A stretch of 64,000 nt of DNA from Gammaproteobacteria bacterium (GCA_030949385.1 JAUZSP010000001.1:248001-312000); one strand, 5' to 3'; positions 9,336 through 19,891 are shown, counted from the first letter of the stretch. Numbers and translations are program-made. The notes: generated by a model from the sequence alone, not told the origin.

Positions 9336-11277
9336 GCACAACAAACTCAACCGTCAACCATTGCTGCTGCTCTGGTTTAGCTTCCTGCTCACCGCTCTAC
9401 CTCATCTAAGCCAGCTCACGTTTTGGCTCTGGCCACTGCTGCTGGTCAGCGGTCTGCTACGTTACCTGCAATATAAAAAACAGCCATGGGCGCAAGCAAG
9501 AAGCCTGCGCCTTTTGTTGGTCGTGGCTGTAACAGCCTTGGTGATCAGCAGCACTCAGGGTGTCTTTGGACGAGAGGCAGGCATTACCTTGTTGATCGCC
9601 ATGATCGCGCTGAAATTTTTAGAGAGTCAACAGCGCCGCGATGGGGTTTTGATCGTACTGCTGACCTATTTTCTCGCCAGCAGCCACTTTCTCTATCGAC
9701 AAGATCTGAACATCAGCCTCTATTTGTTGCCCGTGCTGCTCTGCAACAGCGCCGCCCTAATGAGCCTCTACAACCCCCAACAGAACTGGCGACCTCGGCT
9801 TAAACTGCTGTTCAGCTTAAGCCTGCAAGCGCTGCCCATTATGTTTCTGCTGTTTCTGCTCTTTCCGCGCATTTCAGGGCCTTTATGGGGACTCTCCAAC
9901 AGTGAAAACCGCGCCAGCAGTGGTCTAAGTGAAAGCATGTCACCTGGCAACATCAGCCAACTGACCCGCTCGGCAAAAACCGTTTTTCGGGTCAACTTTG
10001 CCACCACGATCCCCAAACCCCAGCAACGCTACTGGCGCGGGCCGATTTTATGGCACTTTGATGGCCACACGTGGCGCGCGGGAAACAACAGGCCTTGGAC
10101 AAAAACTCAACTGGAGCAGCTCGCCGATCCCATCGACTATCAACTGGCGTTGGAACCTCATTATAAAAAATGGCTACTGGCTCTCGACATCACCCCACAC
10201 GCACCGGCAGGCACACGGCTCAATGGCAACGCCCAACTGCTAAGCCAAAAAAGCATCCAGCAAGCGCATCAATACACCCTGCGCAGCTACCTCAGTTATC
10301 GACTGGATCTGCAACTGCCCGCTTGGCAAAAAACCTTGGCACTGCAACTGCCGCAACAGCTCAACCCAAAAACCGCCGCACTGGCACGCTCGTGGCAAAA
10401 GATCAGCTTGGATCCCAACATCTTGGTAAAAAGCGCATTGAACTATTTTAACCAGCAAAATTTTTATTACACTCTGCGCCCACCGCCCCTACGCGGTGAG
10501 CATGAGATTGATGATTTTCTCTTCAACAGCCGCCGTGGGTTTTGTGAACACTACGCCAGCAGTTTTGTGGTGCTGATGCGTTCCATTGGCATTCCTGCGC
10601 GGGTGGTCACCGGCTACATGGGCGGCAGCATGAACCAACTGGGCAATTATCTGATCGTGCGCCAGTGGGATGCCCACGCTTGGGCGGAGGTCTGGCTGGA
10701 GGGAAAAGGCTGGCAGCGCGTCGATCCTACCGCCGCTGTGGCACCGGAACGAGTCGAAGAGGGCATTGATGCGGCGCTTTCAGCAGAGGAGAGACTCTCA
10801 CTGGGCGGGCGACAGAGTGGCCTGTTTAAGCAGCTAAACTTTTTTTGGGATTCGATGAATCATCATTGGAATCGTTGGGTAGTCGGTTACGATCTAAATC
10901 AGCAGCAGCACTTTCTGGCTAAGTTAGGCCTTAAAAACAGCTCCGATGCGGTACTTGCTTTGAGCCTCGGCATCAGCACTCTGTTGGCGCTGCTGAGCCT
11001 CTGGTTTTTACGCCAACAGCGCAGACAAAAACAGCCACTAAGCCTCAAAGCCTACGCCCTGTTGCGTAAAAAAGCCGCCAAAGCAGGTGTCATCTCACCC
11101 CTCAACGAAGGCCCTCAACACTTTCAACAGCGTCTCTGTCAGGCGTTTCCCAAACAACAAGATGAACTGGAGCAACTGTTAAGGATTTTTATTCGGTTAC
11201 GCTACCAAAAAGAGCGCAGCGGCAAAGATGCAAAACGGTTCTATCAACAGGTAAAAAAATTACGTTTAAAACGCTAA
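9328..11277 (+). CDS. tgpA: TgpA-type membrane transglutaminase-like protein
   Basis: The protein has 649 residues. The N-terminal 180 residues hold about five to six membrane helices, followed by a large periplasmic domain and a last helix near 550 (ALSLGISTLLALLSLWFL) with a short basic cytoplasmic tail. The transglutaminase-like catalytic triad is visible: Cys in RRGFCEHYASS, His in DAHAWAEVW and Asp in WQRVDPTAA. Pseudomonas TgpA has this architecture and is needed for viability there. The gene overlaps the DUF58 gene by eight bases, so the three genes form one operon. The substrate is not known from sequence. Confidence 0.9.
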   Translation: MNKHNKLNRQPLLLLWFSFLLTALPHLSQLTFWLWPLLLVSGLLRYLQYKKQPWAQARSLRLLLVVAVTALVISSTQGVFGREAGITLLIAMIALKFLESQQRRDGVLIVLLTYFLASSHFLYRQDLNISLYLLPVLLCNSAALMSLYNPQQNWRPRLKLLFSLSLQALPIMFLLFLLFPRISGPLWGLSNSENRASSGLSESMSPGNISQLTRSAKTVFRVNFATTIPKPQQRYWRGPILWHFDGHTWRAGNNRPWTKTQLEQLADPIDYQLALEPHYKKWLLALDITPHAPAGTRLNGNAQLLSQKSIQQAHQYTLRSYLSYRLDLQLPAWQKTLALQLPQQLNPKTAALARSWQKISLDPNILVKSALNYFNQQNFYYTLRPPPLRGEHEIDDFLFNSRRGFCEHYASSFVVLMRSIGIPARVVTGYMGGSMNQLGNYLIVRQWDAHAWAEVWLEGKGWQRVDPTAAVAPERVEEGIDAALSAEERLSLGGRQSGLFKQLNFFWDSMNHHWNRWVVGYDLNQQQHFLAKLGLKNSSDAVLALSLGISTLLALLSLWFLRQQRRQKQPLSLKAYALLRKKAAKAGVISPLNEGPQHFQQRLCQAFPKQQDELEQLLRIFIRLRYQKERSGKDAKRFYQQVKKLRLKR

Positions 11278-11279
11278 AA

Positions 11280-11741
11280 TCAGCCAGAAAAACAGTGGCC
11301 ACGATGCAGACAAAACCCCAGCCATTTGTACAAAAAACGGTTCAGCGTCCAGTTGCCCTGTCGAGATCGAGACGGCCCCCGCGCCTGCAAGCCACGATGC
11401 AAGCAGGCGCTGGTCACTTCCGCAATGCGCGCATCGTGGTAGATGCGAATCTGCATGTCCGGTTCACGACGTGAAAAATCACCCGACGCATCCAAAAAAT
11501 AGTAGCTGAGACGCAAAATGGTGGTGTATTTATGCTGCTCCAACACCTCCAGATGCAGATCAAGACAGCCCTCCACTTTGGAAACCAATCCGCCGTCCAA
11601 GTGCTTCAAGTCCGGCACCAAACGCCGCATCTGCATGTAATTTTTTTCATACAGATCCATCAAACTGTTAAAAGAATGACGCGCCACACCCTGTTGGCGT
11701 TCAAACTCCAAATGACTCTCTGCGATCACCACACCTCCCAT
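11280..11741 (-). CDS. DUF1249 family protein (YqiB-like)
   Basis: The protein has 153 residues or slightly fewer. The family hallmark [20 protein letters not shown] is at about 26-45, followed by a beta-rich domain that includes [11 protein letters not shown] and a stretch like [16 protein letters not shown]. YqiB proteins are small cytoplasmic gammaproteobacterial proteins of unknown function, often beside nudF and cpdA, which are absent here. The ATG at 11741 has no ribosome site before it, but GGAGG occurs just inside and could serve the GTG at 11729, giving four fewer residues. It ends two bases from the convergent tgpA. Confidence 0.75.
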   Translation of the reverse strand: MGGVVIAESHLEFERQQGVARHSFNSLMDLYEKNYMQMRRLVPDLKHLDGGLVSKVEGCLDLHLEVLEQHKYTTILRLSYYFLDASGDFSRREPDMQIRIYHDARIAEVTSACLHRGLQARGPSRSRQGNWTLNRFLYKWLGFCLHRGHCFSG

Positions 11742-11876
11742 ATTGGAATTTATATTCCCTACATGCCCCTCAGACCAGCAAAGATCCGATTAAGCTCTTG
11801 TTATCGCCGCCATTTTATTGATAATGGTCGCCTGCGGCAAAACCCTTATATTTTAACTGCTTTTTTGGAGTGCCTA

Positions 11877-12095
11877 ATGGCAAAAGAAGATCATATCGAG
11901 ATGGAAGGTACCGTGATTGATACCTTACCCAACACCCTGTTTCGAGTGGAACTGGAGAATGGGCATGTGGTTATCGCACACATCTCTGGCAAAATGCGCA
12001 AACATTACATTCGTATTCTTACCGGCGACAAAGTAACGGTTCAACTGACCCCCTATGATCTCAGCAAAGGTCGCATCACTTACCGTAGCCGTTAA
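11877..12095 (+). CDS. infA: translation initiation factor IF-1
   Basis: The protein has 72 residues, the exact length of IF-1, and is a single OB-fold S1 domain ([20 protein letters not shown] and [18 protein letters not shown]). IF-1 binds the A site of the 30S subunit and helps select the initiator tRNA. The start at 11877 is preceded by TGGAG at 11866-11870. The gene faces clpA across a shared hairpin, an arrangement also seen in other Gammaproteobacteria, where infA lies close to clpA. Confidence 0.97.
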   Translation: MAKEDHIEMEGTVIDTLPNTLFRVELENGHVVIAHISGKMRKHYIRILTGDKVTVQLTPYDLSKGRITYRSR

Positions 12096-12100
12096 TCTGC

Positions 12101-12119
12101 GGCCCTAAACATTAGGGCC
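12101..12119. terminator. bidirectional hairpin between infA and clpA
   Basis: GGCCCTAA (12101-12108) pairs perfectly with TTAGGGCC (12112-12119) around a three-base loop. It begins five bases after the infA stop and lies 15 bases from the clpA stop. There is no strong T-tract on either side, but position and stability suggest it ends both transcripts. Confidence 0.6.
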
Positions 12120-12134
12120 TTAGAACTCCCCCTT

Positions 12135-14411
12135 CTATGAATCAGCGTTGTCGATTACGGCTTCTTTAAGCACTTCAATCGCCAACTTATCTCCCGCTAA
12201 GCTGATCTTAACTCGACCACCCTCAGTCAAACCACCAAACAGCAATTCGTTGGCCAGTGGTTTTTTAATGTGCTCTTGAATTACCCGCGCCATCGGTCTG
12301 GCACCCATTTTGGCATCAAAACCGTTCTCGGCCAACCAATCACGCGCCTCTTCATCAATCGACAACAGAACCTGTTTCTGCTCCAATTGTGCCTCCAGCT
12401 CAATAATAAACTTGTCCACCACATGGCTGATGGTGCGACGATCCAAACTTCTGAACTGAATGATCGAATCCAAACGATTGCGGAACTCCGGTGAAAAACT
12501 GCGTTTGATGATCTCCAAACCATCACTGGAGTGATCCTGCTGCATAAACCCCATTGTCGAACGGCTGATCGCCTGAGCACCGGCGTTGGTGGTCATAACC
12601 AAAATGATGTTGCGGAAATCCGACTCACGACCGTTGTTGTCGGTCAAGGTACCGTGATCCATCACCTGCAACAGCAGGTTGAAGACATCGGGGTGGGCTT
12701 TTTCCACTTCATCCAATAACAACACCGCGTGAGGATGTTTAATCACCGCTTCGGTCAACAACCCCCCTTGATCGTAACCAACGTAACCAGGAGGCGCGCC
12801 AATCAAACGTGAAACCGTATGAGCTTCCATGTATTCGGACATATCAAAACGAATCAACTCAATGCCCAGCACTTTTGAAAGCTGACGGGTGACTTCGGTT
12901 TTGCCCACGCCCGTGGGACCTGCAAAGAGGAAGTTGGCCACCGGTTTGTCTTCGTTACCCAAACCGGAACGGGACATCTTAATCGAAGAAGCCAACGCCG
13001 AAATCGCTTCGTCTTGGCCAAACACCAGCATTTTCAGATCCCGCTCCAGATTTTCCAAAACTTTCAAATCCGATGAAGAGACGGTTTTGGCTGGAATACG
13101 AGCAATCTTGGCAATAATAGCTTCGATCTCCTCCACATCAATGCGTTTTTTGCGCGACTCCAAGGTCTGCAAACGCTGATACGCGCCTGCTTCATCAATC
13201 ACGTCAATGGCTTTGTCGGGCAAACGACGATCATTAATGTATTTACTCGACAGCTCCACCGCCGACACCAATGCAGGATTACTGTATTCAATATCGTGAA
13301 ACTCTTCAAAACGGCTTTTAAGACCGTGTAAAATTTTGATGGTCTCTTCTTCTGTGGGTTCAGGCACATCAATTTTCTGAAAGCGACGCGCCAATGCGTG
13401 GTCTTTCTCAAAAATCCCGCGATATTCTTGATAGGTCGTCGAACCGATGCACTTCAATTCACCGCTGGCCAACATCGGTTTGATCAGATTAGACGCATCC
13501 ATCACCCCACCGGAAGCCGAACCGGCACCGATGATGGTGTGAATTTCATCAATAAAAAGAATCGCATCCGGTTCACGTTTAAGTTGAGTCAAAATGCCTT
13601 TGAGACGTTTTTCAAAATCACCACGATACTTGGTACCGGCGACCAAAGAGCCCAGATCCAGCGAATAAATTTTCGCATCGGAAAGCACATCAGGCACTTC
13701 ACCATCAACGATTTTTTTCGCCAAACCTTCCGCAATGGCGGTTTTACCCACCCCTGCTTCACCCACCAGCAGCGGGTTGTTTTTACGTCGCCGACAGAGT
13801 ACCTGAGTGGCGCGCTCCAACTCCTCTTCACGACCGATGAGGGGATCAATTTTGCCCTGTTCCGCTTTTTTATTCAGCAGCGTGGCAAATTTTTCCAAGG
13901 GAGAGGTTTCTCGTGGTTTTTCACTGCCCTCTGAACTGTTGGGCATCGCTTCATCCTCTTCCCCACTTTCATCTTCAGAAATTTTCGAGATGCCGTGGGA
14001 GATGTAGTTCACCACATCCAAGCGACTGACGTTCTGTTCACCCAAAACGTAAACGGCATGAGACTCTTGCTCACCAAAAATCGCCACCAGAGCGTTCGCG
14101 CCCAACACCTCTTTGTTGCCAGAGGATTGCACATGAAACACCGCCCGTTGCAAAACACGCTGAAAGCCCAAGGTCGGTTGGGTCTCTCGACTGTCATTGG
14201 CATCCAGCAGCGGGGTGTTTTCATCAATAAACACCACCAACTCGCGGCGTAAATTTTCTATCACCGCACCACAGGCCAGCAACACACCGGAGGCCGAGGC
14301 GTTATCCAACAGCGACAACAGTAAGTGCTCCACCGTCATAAATTCATAACGTTTTTCACGGGCTTCTTTAAAGGCTTTGTTTAACGTCTGTTCTAAATCT
14401 TTGCTTAACAT
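12135..14411 (-). CDS. clpA: ATP-dependent Clp protease ATP-binding subunit ClpA
   Basis: The protein has 758 residues, matching ClpA of E. coli. It has the double Clp N-domain (residues 1-145), an acidic linker, and two AAA+ modules: Walker A at about 217-224 (GEAGVGKT) and at about 497-504 (GPTGVGKT), with Walker B motifs in ILFIDEIHT and [13 protein letters not shown]. It lacks the long coiled-coil middle domain of ClpB. ClpA unfolds substrates and feeds them into ClpP. It follows clpS by 24 bases, so the adaptor and the unfoldase are co-transcribed. clpP is not in the window. Confidence 0.97.
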   Translation of the reverse strand: MLSKDLEQTLNKAFKEAREKRYEFMTVEHLLLSLLDNASASGVLLACGAVIENLRRELVVFIDENTPLLDANDSRETQPTLGFQRVLQRAVFHVQSSGNKEVLGANALVAIFGEQESHAVYVLGEQNVSRLDVVNYISHGISKISEDESGEEDEAMPNSSEGSEKPRETSPLEKFATLLNKKAEQGKIDPLIGREEELERATQVLCRRRKNNPLLVGEAGVGKTAIAEGLAKKIVDGEVPDVLSDAKIYSLDLGSLVAGTKYRGDFEKRLKGILTQLKREPDAILFIDEIHTIIGAGSASGGVMDASNLIKPMLASGELKCIGSTTYQEYRGIFEKDHALARRFQKIDVPEPTEEETIKILHGLKSRFEEFHDIEYSNPALVSAVELSSKYINDRRLPDKAIDVIDEAGAYQRLQTLESRKKRIDVEEIEAIIAKIARIPAKTVSSSDLKVLENLERDLKMLVFGQDEAISALASSIKMSRSGLGNEDKPVANFLFAGPTGVGKTEVTRQLSKVLGIELIRFDMSEYMEAHTVSRLIGAPPGYVGYDQGGLLTEAVIKHPHAVLLLDEVEKAHPDVFNLLLQVMDHGTLTDNNGRESDFRNIILVMTTNAGAQAISRSTMGFMQQDHSSDGLEIIKRSFSPEFRNRLDSIIQFRSLDRRTISHVVDKFIIELEAQLEQKQVLLSIDEEARDWLAENGFDAKMGARPMARVIQEHIKKPLANELLFGGLTEGGRVKISLAGDKLAIEVLKEAVIDNADS

Positions 14412-14435
14412 GACATCCCCTTCGAATTTATGAGC

Positions 14436-14753
14436 TTACGCCTCTTCCATTTCGCACAACAACGGGTGTTGTCTGTCCTGTGCACAACGGTTGACCTGCG
14501 CGACCTTGGTCTCTGCAACATCCTTACTAAAGACCCCACAAACACCTTTACCACGAGTATGCACATGCAACATCACTTGTGTTGCTTGCTCTCGCCCCAT
14601 GGAGAAAAATGACTCCAGTACTTCGACAACAAACTCCATTGGAGTGTAGTCATCGTTTACTAAAACCACCTGAAAAAGCGGTGGTTTTTTTAACTTTGGC
14701 TTTTCCTGTTCAACGACAGCGCCAAAATCATCGTTTTCTTCTTGATTACTCAT
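14436..14753 (-). CDS. clpS: ATP-dependent Clp protease adaptor ClpS
   Basis: The protein has 105 residues. After a charged flexible N-terminus comes the ClpS core: [38 protein letters not shown] and the [15 protein letters not shown] segment. The DDYTPMEFV and HTRG residues form the N-degron pocket. ClpS binds the ClpA N-domain and delivers N-end-rule substrates. It is the first gene of a clpS-clpA unit. The 195-base region upstream must hold its promoter, but I do not see a convincing consensus there. Confidence 0.96.
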   Translation of the reverse strand: MSNQEENDDFGAVVEQEKPKLKKPPLFQVVLVNDDYTPMEFVVEVLESFFSMGREQATQVMLHVHTRGKGVCGVFSKDVAETKVAQVNRCAQDRQHPLLCEMEEA

Positions 14754-14899
14754 GGTTACTGTTCTAGCCCCAACGAGTCCAATTCAGTGAATGGATCAAA
14801 CCACCCTACTCTAAGACCAAGATTATTAACAATAATTTCTTAGACAAAAGTATAAAACAGCCGAACGGACAATGGTGTGAAATAAAAGGAGGGATTGTT

Positions 14900-14934
14900 A
14901 AAAAGGCAAGAACCTGCGATGCAAGTTACTTGCC
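14900..14934 (-). terminator. intrinsic terminator of icd
   Basis: Read on the minus strand, GGCAAG and AACTTGC pair with GCAGGTT and CTTGCC around an ATC loop (one bulged base), and five T residues follow directly. It starts 15 bases after the icd stop. This is a canonical Rho-independent terminator. Confidence 0.85.
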
Positions 14935-14948
14935 CCAACATAAACAAA

Positions 14949-16205
14949 CTACATGTTGTCGATCATCACATCGCCAAACGCAGAGCAGGACATCAAGCTC
15001 GCCCCGTCCATCAAACGCTCAAAATCATAGGTAACCTGCTTAGACGCAATCGCACCTTCCATGCCTTTGATCACCAAATCAGCGGCTTCGTCCCAACCCA
15101 GATGACGCAACATCATCTCACCAGAGAGAATCAAGGAGCCAGGATTAACCTTGTTTTGGGCAGCGTACTTAGGCGCGGTGCCGTGGGTCGCTTCAAACAT
15201 GGCGATGGTGTCGGACAGATTCGCCCCTGGCGCAATGCCAATACCGCCCACTTGCGCGGCCAAGGCATCGGAGACGTAATCGCCGTTCAGATTCAAGGTG
15301 GCGATCACATCGTATTCCGCCGGACGCAGCAAAATCTGCTGCAAGAAGGCATCGGCGATCACATCCTTAACCACAATCTCTTTGCCGCTGTTGGGGTTTT
15401 TAAAGCTACACCACGGGCCACCATCAATTTCAACAGCGCCGAACTCAGATTGAGCCAACTCGTAACCCCACGCTTTGAAACCGCCTTCAGTGAACTTCAT
15501 GATGTTGCCCTTGTGAACCAAGGTCACAGAGTCACGATCATTGTCAATGGCGTACTGGATGGCTTTGCGCACCAGACGTTGAGTACCTTGTTTAGAGACC
15601 GGTTTAACGCCGATGCCTGAGGTTTCAGGGAAGCGAATTTTGCTCACACCCATCTCATTGACCAAGAAGTCGATGACTTTTTTGACATCATCAGAACCCG
15701 CCTCCCACTCGATGCCCGCGTAGATGTCTTCCGAGTTTTCACGGAAAATCACCATATTGGTCAACTCGGGGTTTTTCAACGGGCTGGGGGTTCCGGTGTA
15801 ATAACGCACCGGACGCAGGCAAACGTAGAGATCCAGCATCTGGCGCAGAGCCACGTTCAGAGAACGCATTCCGCCACCGATGGGGGTGGTCAGCGGGCCT
15901 TTAATAGAGACAACAAATTCTTTGACCGCTGCCAAGGTCTCTTCAGGCAACCAGACATCGCCGCCGTAGAGGTTATTGGCCTTTTCACCGGCAAAAATCT
16001 CCATCCAAGCCAAGGAACGTTCGCCGCCGTAGGCTTTCTCCACTGCCGTATCGAGCACCTTTTTCATCACCGGAGTGATGTCAACGCCGATGCCGTCGCC
16101 TTCAATGAAGGGAATCACCGGACAGTTAGGAACCGTCAAGCTGTTGTCTGCGTTTACTGTAATGGTCTCCCCAACGGAAGGAACTTGAATCTTATCGTAT
16201 GCCAT
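14949..16205 (-). CDS. icd: isocitrate dehydrogenase, NADP-dependent
   Basis: The protein has 418 residues, like the E. coli enzyme. It oxidises isocitrate to 2-oxoglutarate in the TCA cycle, forming NADPH. Visible signatures include the substrate-binding loop [15 protein letters not shown] with the regulatory Ser (about residue 115, the site phosphorylated by AceK where that kinase exists), [24 protein letters not shown], the metal-binding [17 protein letters not shown] and the nucleotide-site segment [12 protein letters not shown]. It stands alone with its own terminator. Dimeric IDH1-type by length; the NADP preference is inferred from family similarity. Confidence 0.97.
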   Translation of the reverse strand: MAYDKIQVPSVGETITVNADNSLTVPNCPVIPFIEGDGIGVDITPVMKKVLDTAVEKAYGGERSLAWMEIFAGEKANNLYGGDVWLPEETLAAVKEFVVSIKGPLTTPIGGGMRSLNVALRQMLDLYVCLRPVRYYTGTPSPLKNPELTNMVIFRENSEDIYAGIEWEAGSDDVKKVIDFLVNEMGVSKIRFPETSGIGVKPVSKQGTQRLVRKAIQYAIDNDRDSVTLVHKGNIMKFTEGGFKAWGYELAQSEFGAVEIDGGPWCSFKNPNSGKEIVVKDVIADAFLQQILLRPAEYDVIATLNLNGDYVSDALAAQVGGIGIAPGANLSDTIAMFEATHGTAPKYAAQNKVNPGSLILSGEMMLRHLGWDEAADLVIKGMEGAIASKQVTYDFERLMDGASLMSCSAFGDVMIDNM

Positions 16206-16294
16206 GAAACTGCCTCGTAGTGATCGTTAGGGCGCGATTATACGGAGCTTGGCGGCGCTGCGCCATCGGCCATTCTTTTCATCCCAAAACAAAC

Positions 16295-16843
16295 CTACAC
16301 CCCGCACCACTGGCGCTCACAAGGCACGCCGTCGTTATTGCCGTCGATGGTGGTATTCGGGCAGTTATTCAGATAGAAGGTGGCCTCGGCACAAGAGGTC
16401 ATCTCTGAGCAGGTGGTTTTCCCCTGACAACCGTAGATGAAAAATTCATACAAATTTTTCATCATCGCCGTGCTCACAAAATGCTTACCACTCACGCTGC
16501 CACAGGCGCTGTTATCGCTCTGGTAAACACTCTGTAACCCCGCGCTGTCGGTGATCGTGGCGGTGTAAGTGGTTCCATCGGTGATGCAGCTCAAGTTAAA
16601 CGTGGTCTCCTGCATTTTTGCCAAGTGCGCCGCCGCTTCGGTGCTGAGCATGGCACGGTCGTAATCAAACACCGCACTGGGAGCCAACGCATTACCCCTG
16701 TTTTGACGCATCACCACCTTCTGGCTGCTGGCGCTCCAAATGGGATCACCGCAGTTAAGACAGACCGCCTCATTGGGTTCACTGCACGCACTCAAAACAA
16801 AGGCGACGGGGATAAAAAAGCACAACGGCATGACTCTATTCAT
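16295..16843 (-). CDS. lipoprotein with C-terminal excalibur-like calcium-binding motif
   Basis: The protein has 182 residues. The N-terminus is a lipoprotein signal with lipobox LSAC (Cys20). The last 35 residues contain an excalibur-type motif: TSCAEATFYLNNC, then DGNNDGVPCE and a final Cys, the pattern of a small disulfide-bonded Ca-binding module first described in Bacillus surface proteins and next to nuclease domains. Here there is no nuclease domain: the middle 100 residues match nothing I know, although they contain further cysteines (CLNCGDP, SCITDG, YGCQGKTTC). It is probably anchored in the envelope and rich in disulfides. It sits just downstream of ruvB, with its own start at 16843, and nothing links it to recombination. 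Confidence 0.7.
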   Translation of the reverse strand: MNRVMPLCFFIPVAFVLSACSEPNEAVCLNCGDPIWSASSQKVVMRQNRGNALAPSAVFDYDRAMLSTEAAAHLAKMQETTFNLSCITDGTTYTATITDSAGLQSVYQSDNSACGSVSGKHFVSTAMMKNLYEFFIYGCQGKTTCSEMTSCAEATFYLNNCPNTTIDGNNDGVPCERQWCGV

Positions 16844-16863
16844 AACAACTTTCTCGGTAAAAA

Positions 16864-17875
16864 TTAAGATTGATCGGCTTTAGGCGGTGTAATGCCAAAA
16901 TGCTGATACGTATTGGCCGTAACCATCCGCCCTCTTGGGGTTCGCATCAAAAACCCCTGCTGAATCAAATAAGGTTCAATCACATCTTCGATGGTGCCGC
17001 TCTCCTCGCCGATGGCGGCGGCAATGTTATCCAGCCCCACCGGTCCACCATCAAACTTCTCCATCATGGCGTAGAGCAGCTTGTGATCCATGCCATCGAG
17101 ACCGTGTGAATCGACGCTCAACATATTCAACGCCTGATCAGCGACCGCTTTATTCACCGCCCCATCGGCCCCTCACCTGCGCGTAATCCCGCACTCGGCG
17201 CAGCAGACGATTAGCAATGCGCGGAGTACCTCTGGCACGACGTGCCACTTCCAGCGCCCCCTCTTCATCCATTGGCACACCGAGAATCTCCGCCGAACGC
17301 CGCACAATGGAACTCAACTCCGCCACACTGTAAAACTCCAACCGCTGCACGATGCCAAAGCGATCCCGCAACGGCGAGGTGAGCAAACCCGCTCGCGTGG
17401 TCGCCCCCACCAGCGTAAACGGCGGCAGATCGAGCTTAATCGAACGCGCCGCAGGCCCTTCACCAATCATAATATCGAGCTGATAATCCTCCAGCGCCGG
17501 ATAAAGCACCTCCTCCACGGTGGGAGAGAGGCGATGAATCTCATCAATAAAGAGCACGTCGTGCTCTTCCAAATTGGTCAACAGTGCCGCCACATCCCCC
17601 GGCCGCTCCAACACCGGCCCCGAGGTGTGACGAATATTGACCTCCATCTCATTGGCAATGATGTTCGCCAAAGTCGTTTTACCCAGACCCGGCGGGCCAA
17701 AGATCAACACATGATCCAAGGCCTCACTGCGCCCACGCGCCGCTTCGATAAAAATCCCCAACTGCTCATGCACCGCCGGTTGGCCAATGTAATCCACCAA
17801 ACGTTTCGGGCGAATGGCGCGATCTTGCTCCTCAGACTCCTGCGCCTGACCGCTGATGATGCGTTCTTCGTTCAT
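16864..17875 (-). pseudogene. ruvB: Holliday junction helicase RuvB, interrupted by a one-base frameshift
   Basis: The first 237 codons (17875 to about 17165) encode RuvB: Walker [10 protein letters not shown] at 60-68, Walker B LFIDEIHR at 109-116, sensor 1 [11 protein letters not shown] and arginine-finger region SPLRDRFG. The frame then breaks after DYAQVR. The rest of RuvB ([17 protein letters not shown] to the family's usual end [17 protein letters not shown]) continues in another frame. Removing one G from the GGGG run (CCCC at 17169-17172) restores a continuous 336-residue protein, exactly the length of E. coli RuvB. The start is the ATG at 17875. RuvB is the motor for branch migration with RuvA. 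Because every key motif is intact, a sequencing or assembly error is the likeliest cause; a real mutation is possible. Confidence 0.9.
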
Positions 17876-17884
17876 CTCAATTCC

Positions 17885-18490
17885 TTAACCCAACGACGCT
17901 TTCAAGGCTTGGCGAATGATCTCTTCGGTGGTCAAACCCTTCGAAGCCAATTTTTTCACCATCTTCTCCGCCTCCGTGGCTTTGTAGCCCAAACCCAACA
18001 ACGCACTGACCGCCTGCTCAGCCGCGCTCTCTGCGGGGCGATTGAGCACCGCGCCTCCCTCTTGCAGCAAGGTCACGTCTTTTAGCTCTTTATCCAGCCG
18101 GTCGCGCATCTCCACAATCAACCGCTCAGCGGTCTTTTTGCCGATGCCCGGCAGGCGCACCAAACTTTTCACATCCCCTTGGCGAATGCAGCGCGCAAAC
18201 TCCTCACTGCTGCTGCCGGACAAAATCGCTAAACCCAATTTCGCCCCCACACCGCTGGTCTTGATCAAAGCACGAAACAGACGGCGCTCGCCTTCGGTAG
18301 CAAAACCGTACAACAACTGCGCGTCTTCCCGCACCAGCATGTGAATGTGCAAAATCACCTCGCTGCCCACAACCGGCAACTCGTAGAACGTGGACATGGG
18401 CGCTTCCACGGCGTACCCCACACCGCCCACCTCCAACAGCAGTTGTGGTGGATTTTTCTCCAGCAAGGTGCCTCTTAAACGAGCGATCAT
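17885..18490 (-). CDS. ruvA: Holliday junction branch migration protein RuvA
   Basis: The protein has 201 residues with the start at 18490, where the ATG overlaps the ruvC stop in ATGA and AGGAG lies six bases upstream; an ATG two codons earlier has no space for a ribosome site. It begins [10 protein letters not shown] and carries the OB-fold domain I, the helix-hairpin-helix region ([19 protein letters not shown]) in domain II and the C-terminal UBA-like domain III ([19 protein letters not shown]) that contacts RuvB. RuvA tetramers hold the four-way junction open. It is the middle gene of ruvC-ruvA-ruvB. Confidence 0.97.
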   Translation of the reverse strand: MIARLRGTLLEKNPPQLLLEVGGVGYAVEAPMSTFYELPVVGSEVILHIHMLVREDAQLLYGFATEGERRLFRALIKTSGVGAKLGLAILSGSSSEEFARCIRQGDVKSLVRLPGIGKKTAERLIVEMRDRLDKELKDVTLLQEGGAVLNRPAESAAEQAVSALLGLGYKATEAEKMVKKLASKGLTTEEIIRQALKASLG

Positions 18491-19023
18491 CTCCATCTCC
18501 TACTGCGGCGTTTGCGGGTTGGAACGTGCAGCGGACGGTTGCGACTGTGAGCGTGACAAATCGCCACCCCCAACGCATCCGCCGCATCCTCTTGTAGAGG
18601 TGGCTCAAGGTTCAGCAACAGACCCACCATGTGCTGCATCTGCGCCTTGTCGGCAGCCCCGCTGCCCACCACCGCCAGCTTGACCATTTTGGGGGTGTAC
18701 TCAAACACCGGCAAGCCAGCAGACACCCCGGCACAAATGGCCGCACCACGGGCTTGCCCCAATTTGAGTGCCGACATGGCGTTGTTGCTGACAAACACCT
18801 GTTCCACCGCCATTTCGTCCGGCTGCCACTGTTGAATTAATTCAGTGAGCAATTGGAAAATCTTGCCCAAACGCGGCGGCAATTCACCGCTGCCCAAGGC
18901 AAGGTGACCGTGAGCCAGATGCTGGCTCTTAACCCCATCGCTCTCTAAAAAACCGTAGCCGGTTTTCACCGAACCTGGATCAATGCCGAGAATGCGAACG
19001 GGCTTGCGAGGTTCAAAGGGCAT
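18487..19023 (-). CDS. ruvC: crossover junction endodeoxyribonuclease RuvC
   Basis: The protein has 178 residues. It is the resolvase that cuts Holliday junctions symmetrically. Acidic catalytic positions are visible in [15 protein letters not shown] (first Asp), [10 protein letters not shown] (Glu) and the C-terminal [13 protein letters not shown] (Asp pair). The N-terminus is about seven residues longer than usual before the first Asp. The C-terminus is unusually Arg-rich (RKRRSRRWR). Its ATG at 19021-19023 immediately abuts the yebC stop, and it overlaps ruvA by four bases, so yebC-ruvC-ruvA-ruvB is one operon. Confidence 0.96.
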   Translation of the reverse strand: MPFEPRKPVRILGIDPGSVKTGYGFLESDGVKSQHLAHGHLALGSGELPPRLGKIFQLLTELIQQWQPDEMAVEQVFVSNNAMSALKLGQARGAAICAGVSAGLPVFEYTPKMVKLAVVGSGAADKAQMQHMVGLLLNLEPPLQEDAADALGVAICHAHSRNRPLHVPTRKRRSRRWR

Positions 19024-19764
19024 TTAAGCCTGCATCGCCTCATCGGGAATATTGGCGTTGCTGTAGACGTTCTGCACATCGTCCAGATCTTCCAACACAT
19101 CCAACATGCGCAGCATCTTAATCCCTTGCTCCAGATCAAGATCCACTTCCGTAGCCGCTTTCATGGTCACATCGCTGTTGTCCGGCTCAAAACCGGCAGC
19201 GATCATCGCCTCTTTGACGTTGACAAACTCATCGGCGCTGGTAAGCACATCAATGGAGCCGTCATCGTGGCTCTCCACATCGTCGGCACCGGCTTCCAGA
19301 GCCGCTTCCATGATGGCGTCCTCATCTTGACCGGGCGCGTAGCTGAGAATACCCAGTTTGGTGAAAATGTACGCCACCGAACCTTCCGTACCCATATTGC
19401 CACCGTATTTATTGAAGGCGTGACGCACCTCAGCCACGCTGCGATTGCGGTTGTCCGTCATGCAGTCCACCATAATCGCCACCCCGTTCGGGCCATAACC
19501 TTCATAACGAATCTCATCGTAAACCACATCTTCCAACTCACCGGCACCGCGCTTGACCGCACGATCAATGGTGTCTTTGGACATGTTCGAGCCGAGGGCT
19601 TTGTCCACCGCCAAACGCAAACGCGGATTGGAACTCATATCGGAACCGCCCATGCGCGAAGCAACGGTGATTTCACGAATGAATTTAGTGAAAATTTTGC
19701 CACGCTTAGCGTCTTGCGCGCCTTTACGGTGCTGGATATTTGCCCACTTACTGTGTCCGGCCAT
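19024..19764 (-). CDS. yebC: YebC/PmpR family protein (transcriptional regulator or translation factor)
   Basis: The protein has 246 residues, the length of E. coli YebC, with the start at 19764 ([20 protein letters not shown]); a longer frame upstream is not conserved. The family signature [19 protein letters not shown] and the segment [14 protein letters not shown] are present. YebC proteins were described as DNA-binding regulators, and more recently some have been linked to translation of proline stretches. It heads the ruv operon, as in many Gammaproteobacteria. Confidence 0.95.
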   Translation of the reverse strand: MAGHSKWANIQHRKGAQDAKRGKIFTKFIREITVASRMGGSDMSSNPRLRLAVDKALGSNMSKDTIDRAVKRGAGELEDVVYDEIRYEGYGPNGVAIMVDCMTDNRNRSVAEVRHAFNKYGGNMGTEGSVAYIFTKLGILSYAPGQDEDAIMEAALEAGADDVESHDDGSIDVLTSADEFVNVKEAMIAAGFEPDNSDVTMKAATEVDLDLEQGIKMLRMLDVLEDLDDVQNVYSNANIPDEAMQA

Positions 19765-19863
19765 GATTAACCTCGTCTGTTTTCGAAGTGCTGTAAAAAG
19801 TGGGGGCGATTTTAGCATTACCGCTCACTGGCGGGTATGTTTGGAGGAAATGAAAATAAGTGC

Positions 19864-19891
19864 TTGACCTGTGGCTGGAAGTCGCTAAAAT
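19864..19891 (+). promoter_or_regulatory. sigma-70 promoter of tRNA-Asp
   Basis: TTGACC at 19864-19869 and TAAAAT at 19886-19891 are 16 bases apart. They are followed by a G+C-rich stretch (GCCGCGCTC), the kind of discriminator seen at stringently controlled stable-RNA promoters. The tRNA begins 53 bases further on. Confidence 0.65.

Noticed and set aside
17165-17175. Programmed ribosomal frameshift in ruvB
   Set aside because: The run is only four G residues with no slippery heptamer or downstream structure, RuvB is not known to use frameshifting, and similar indels occur in three unrelated genes here.
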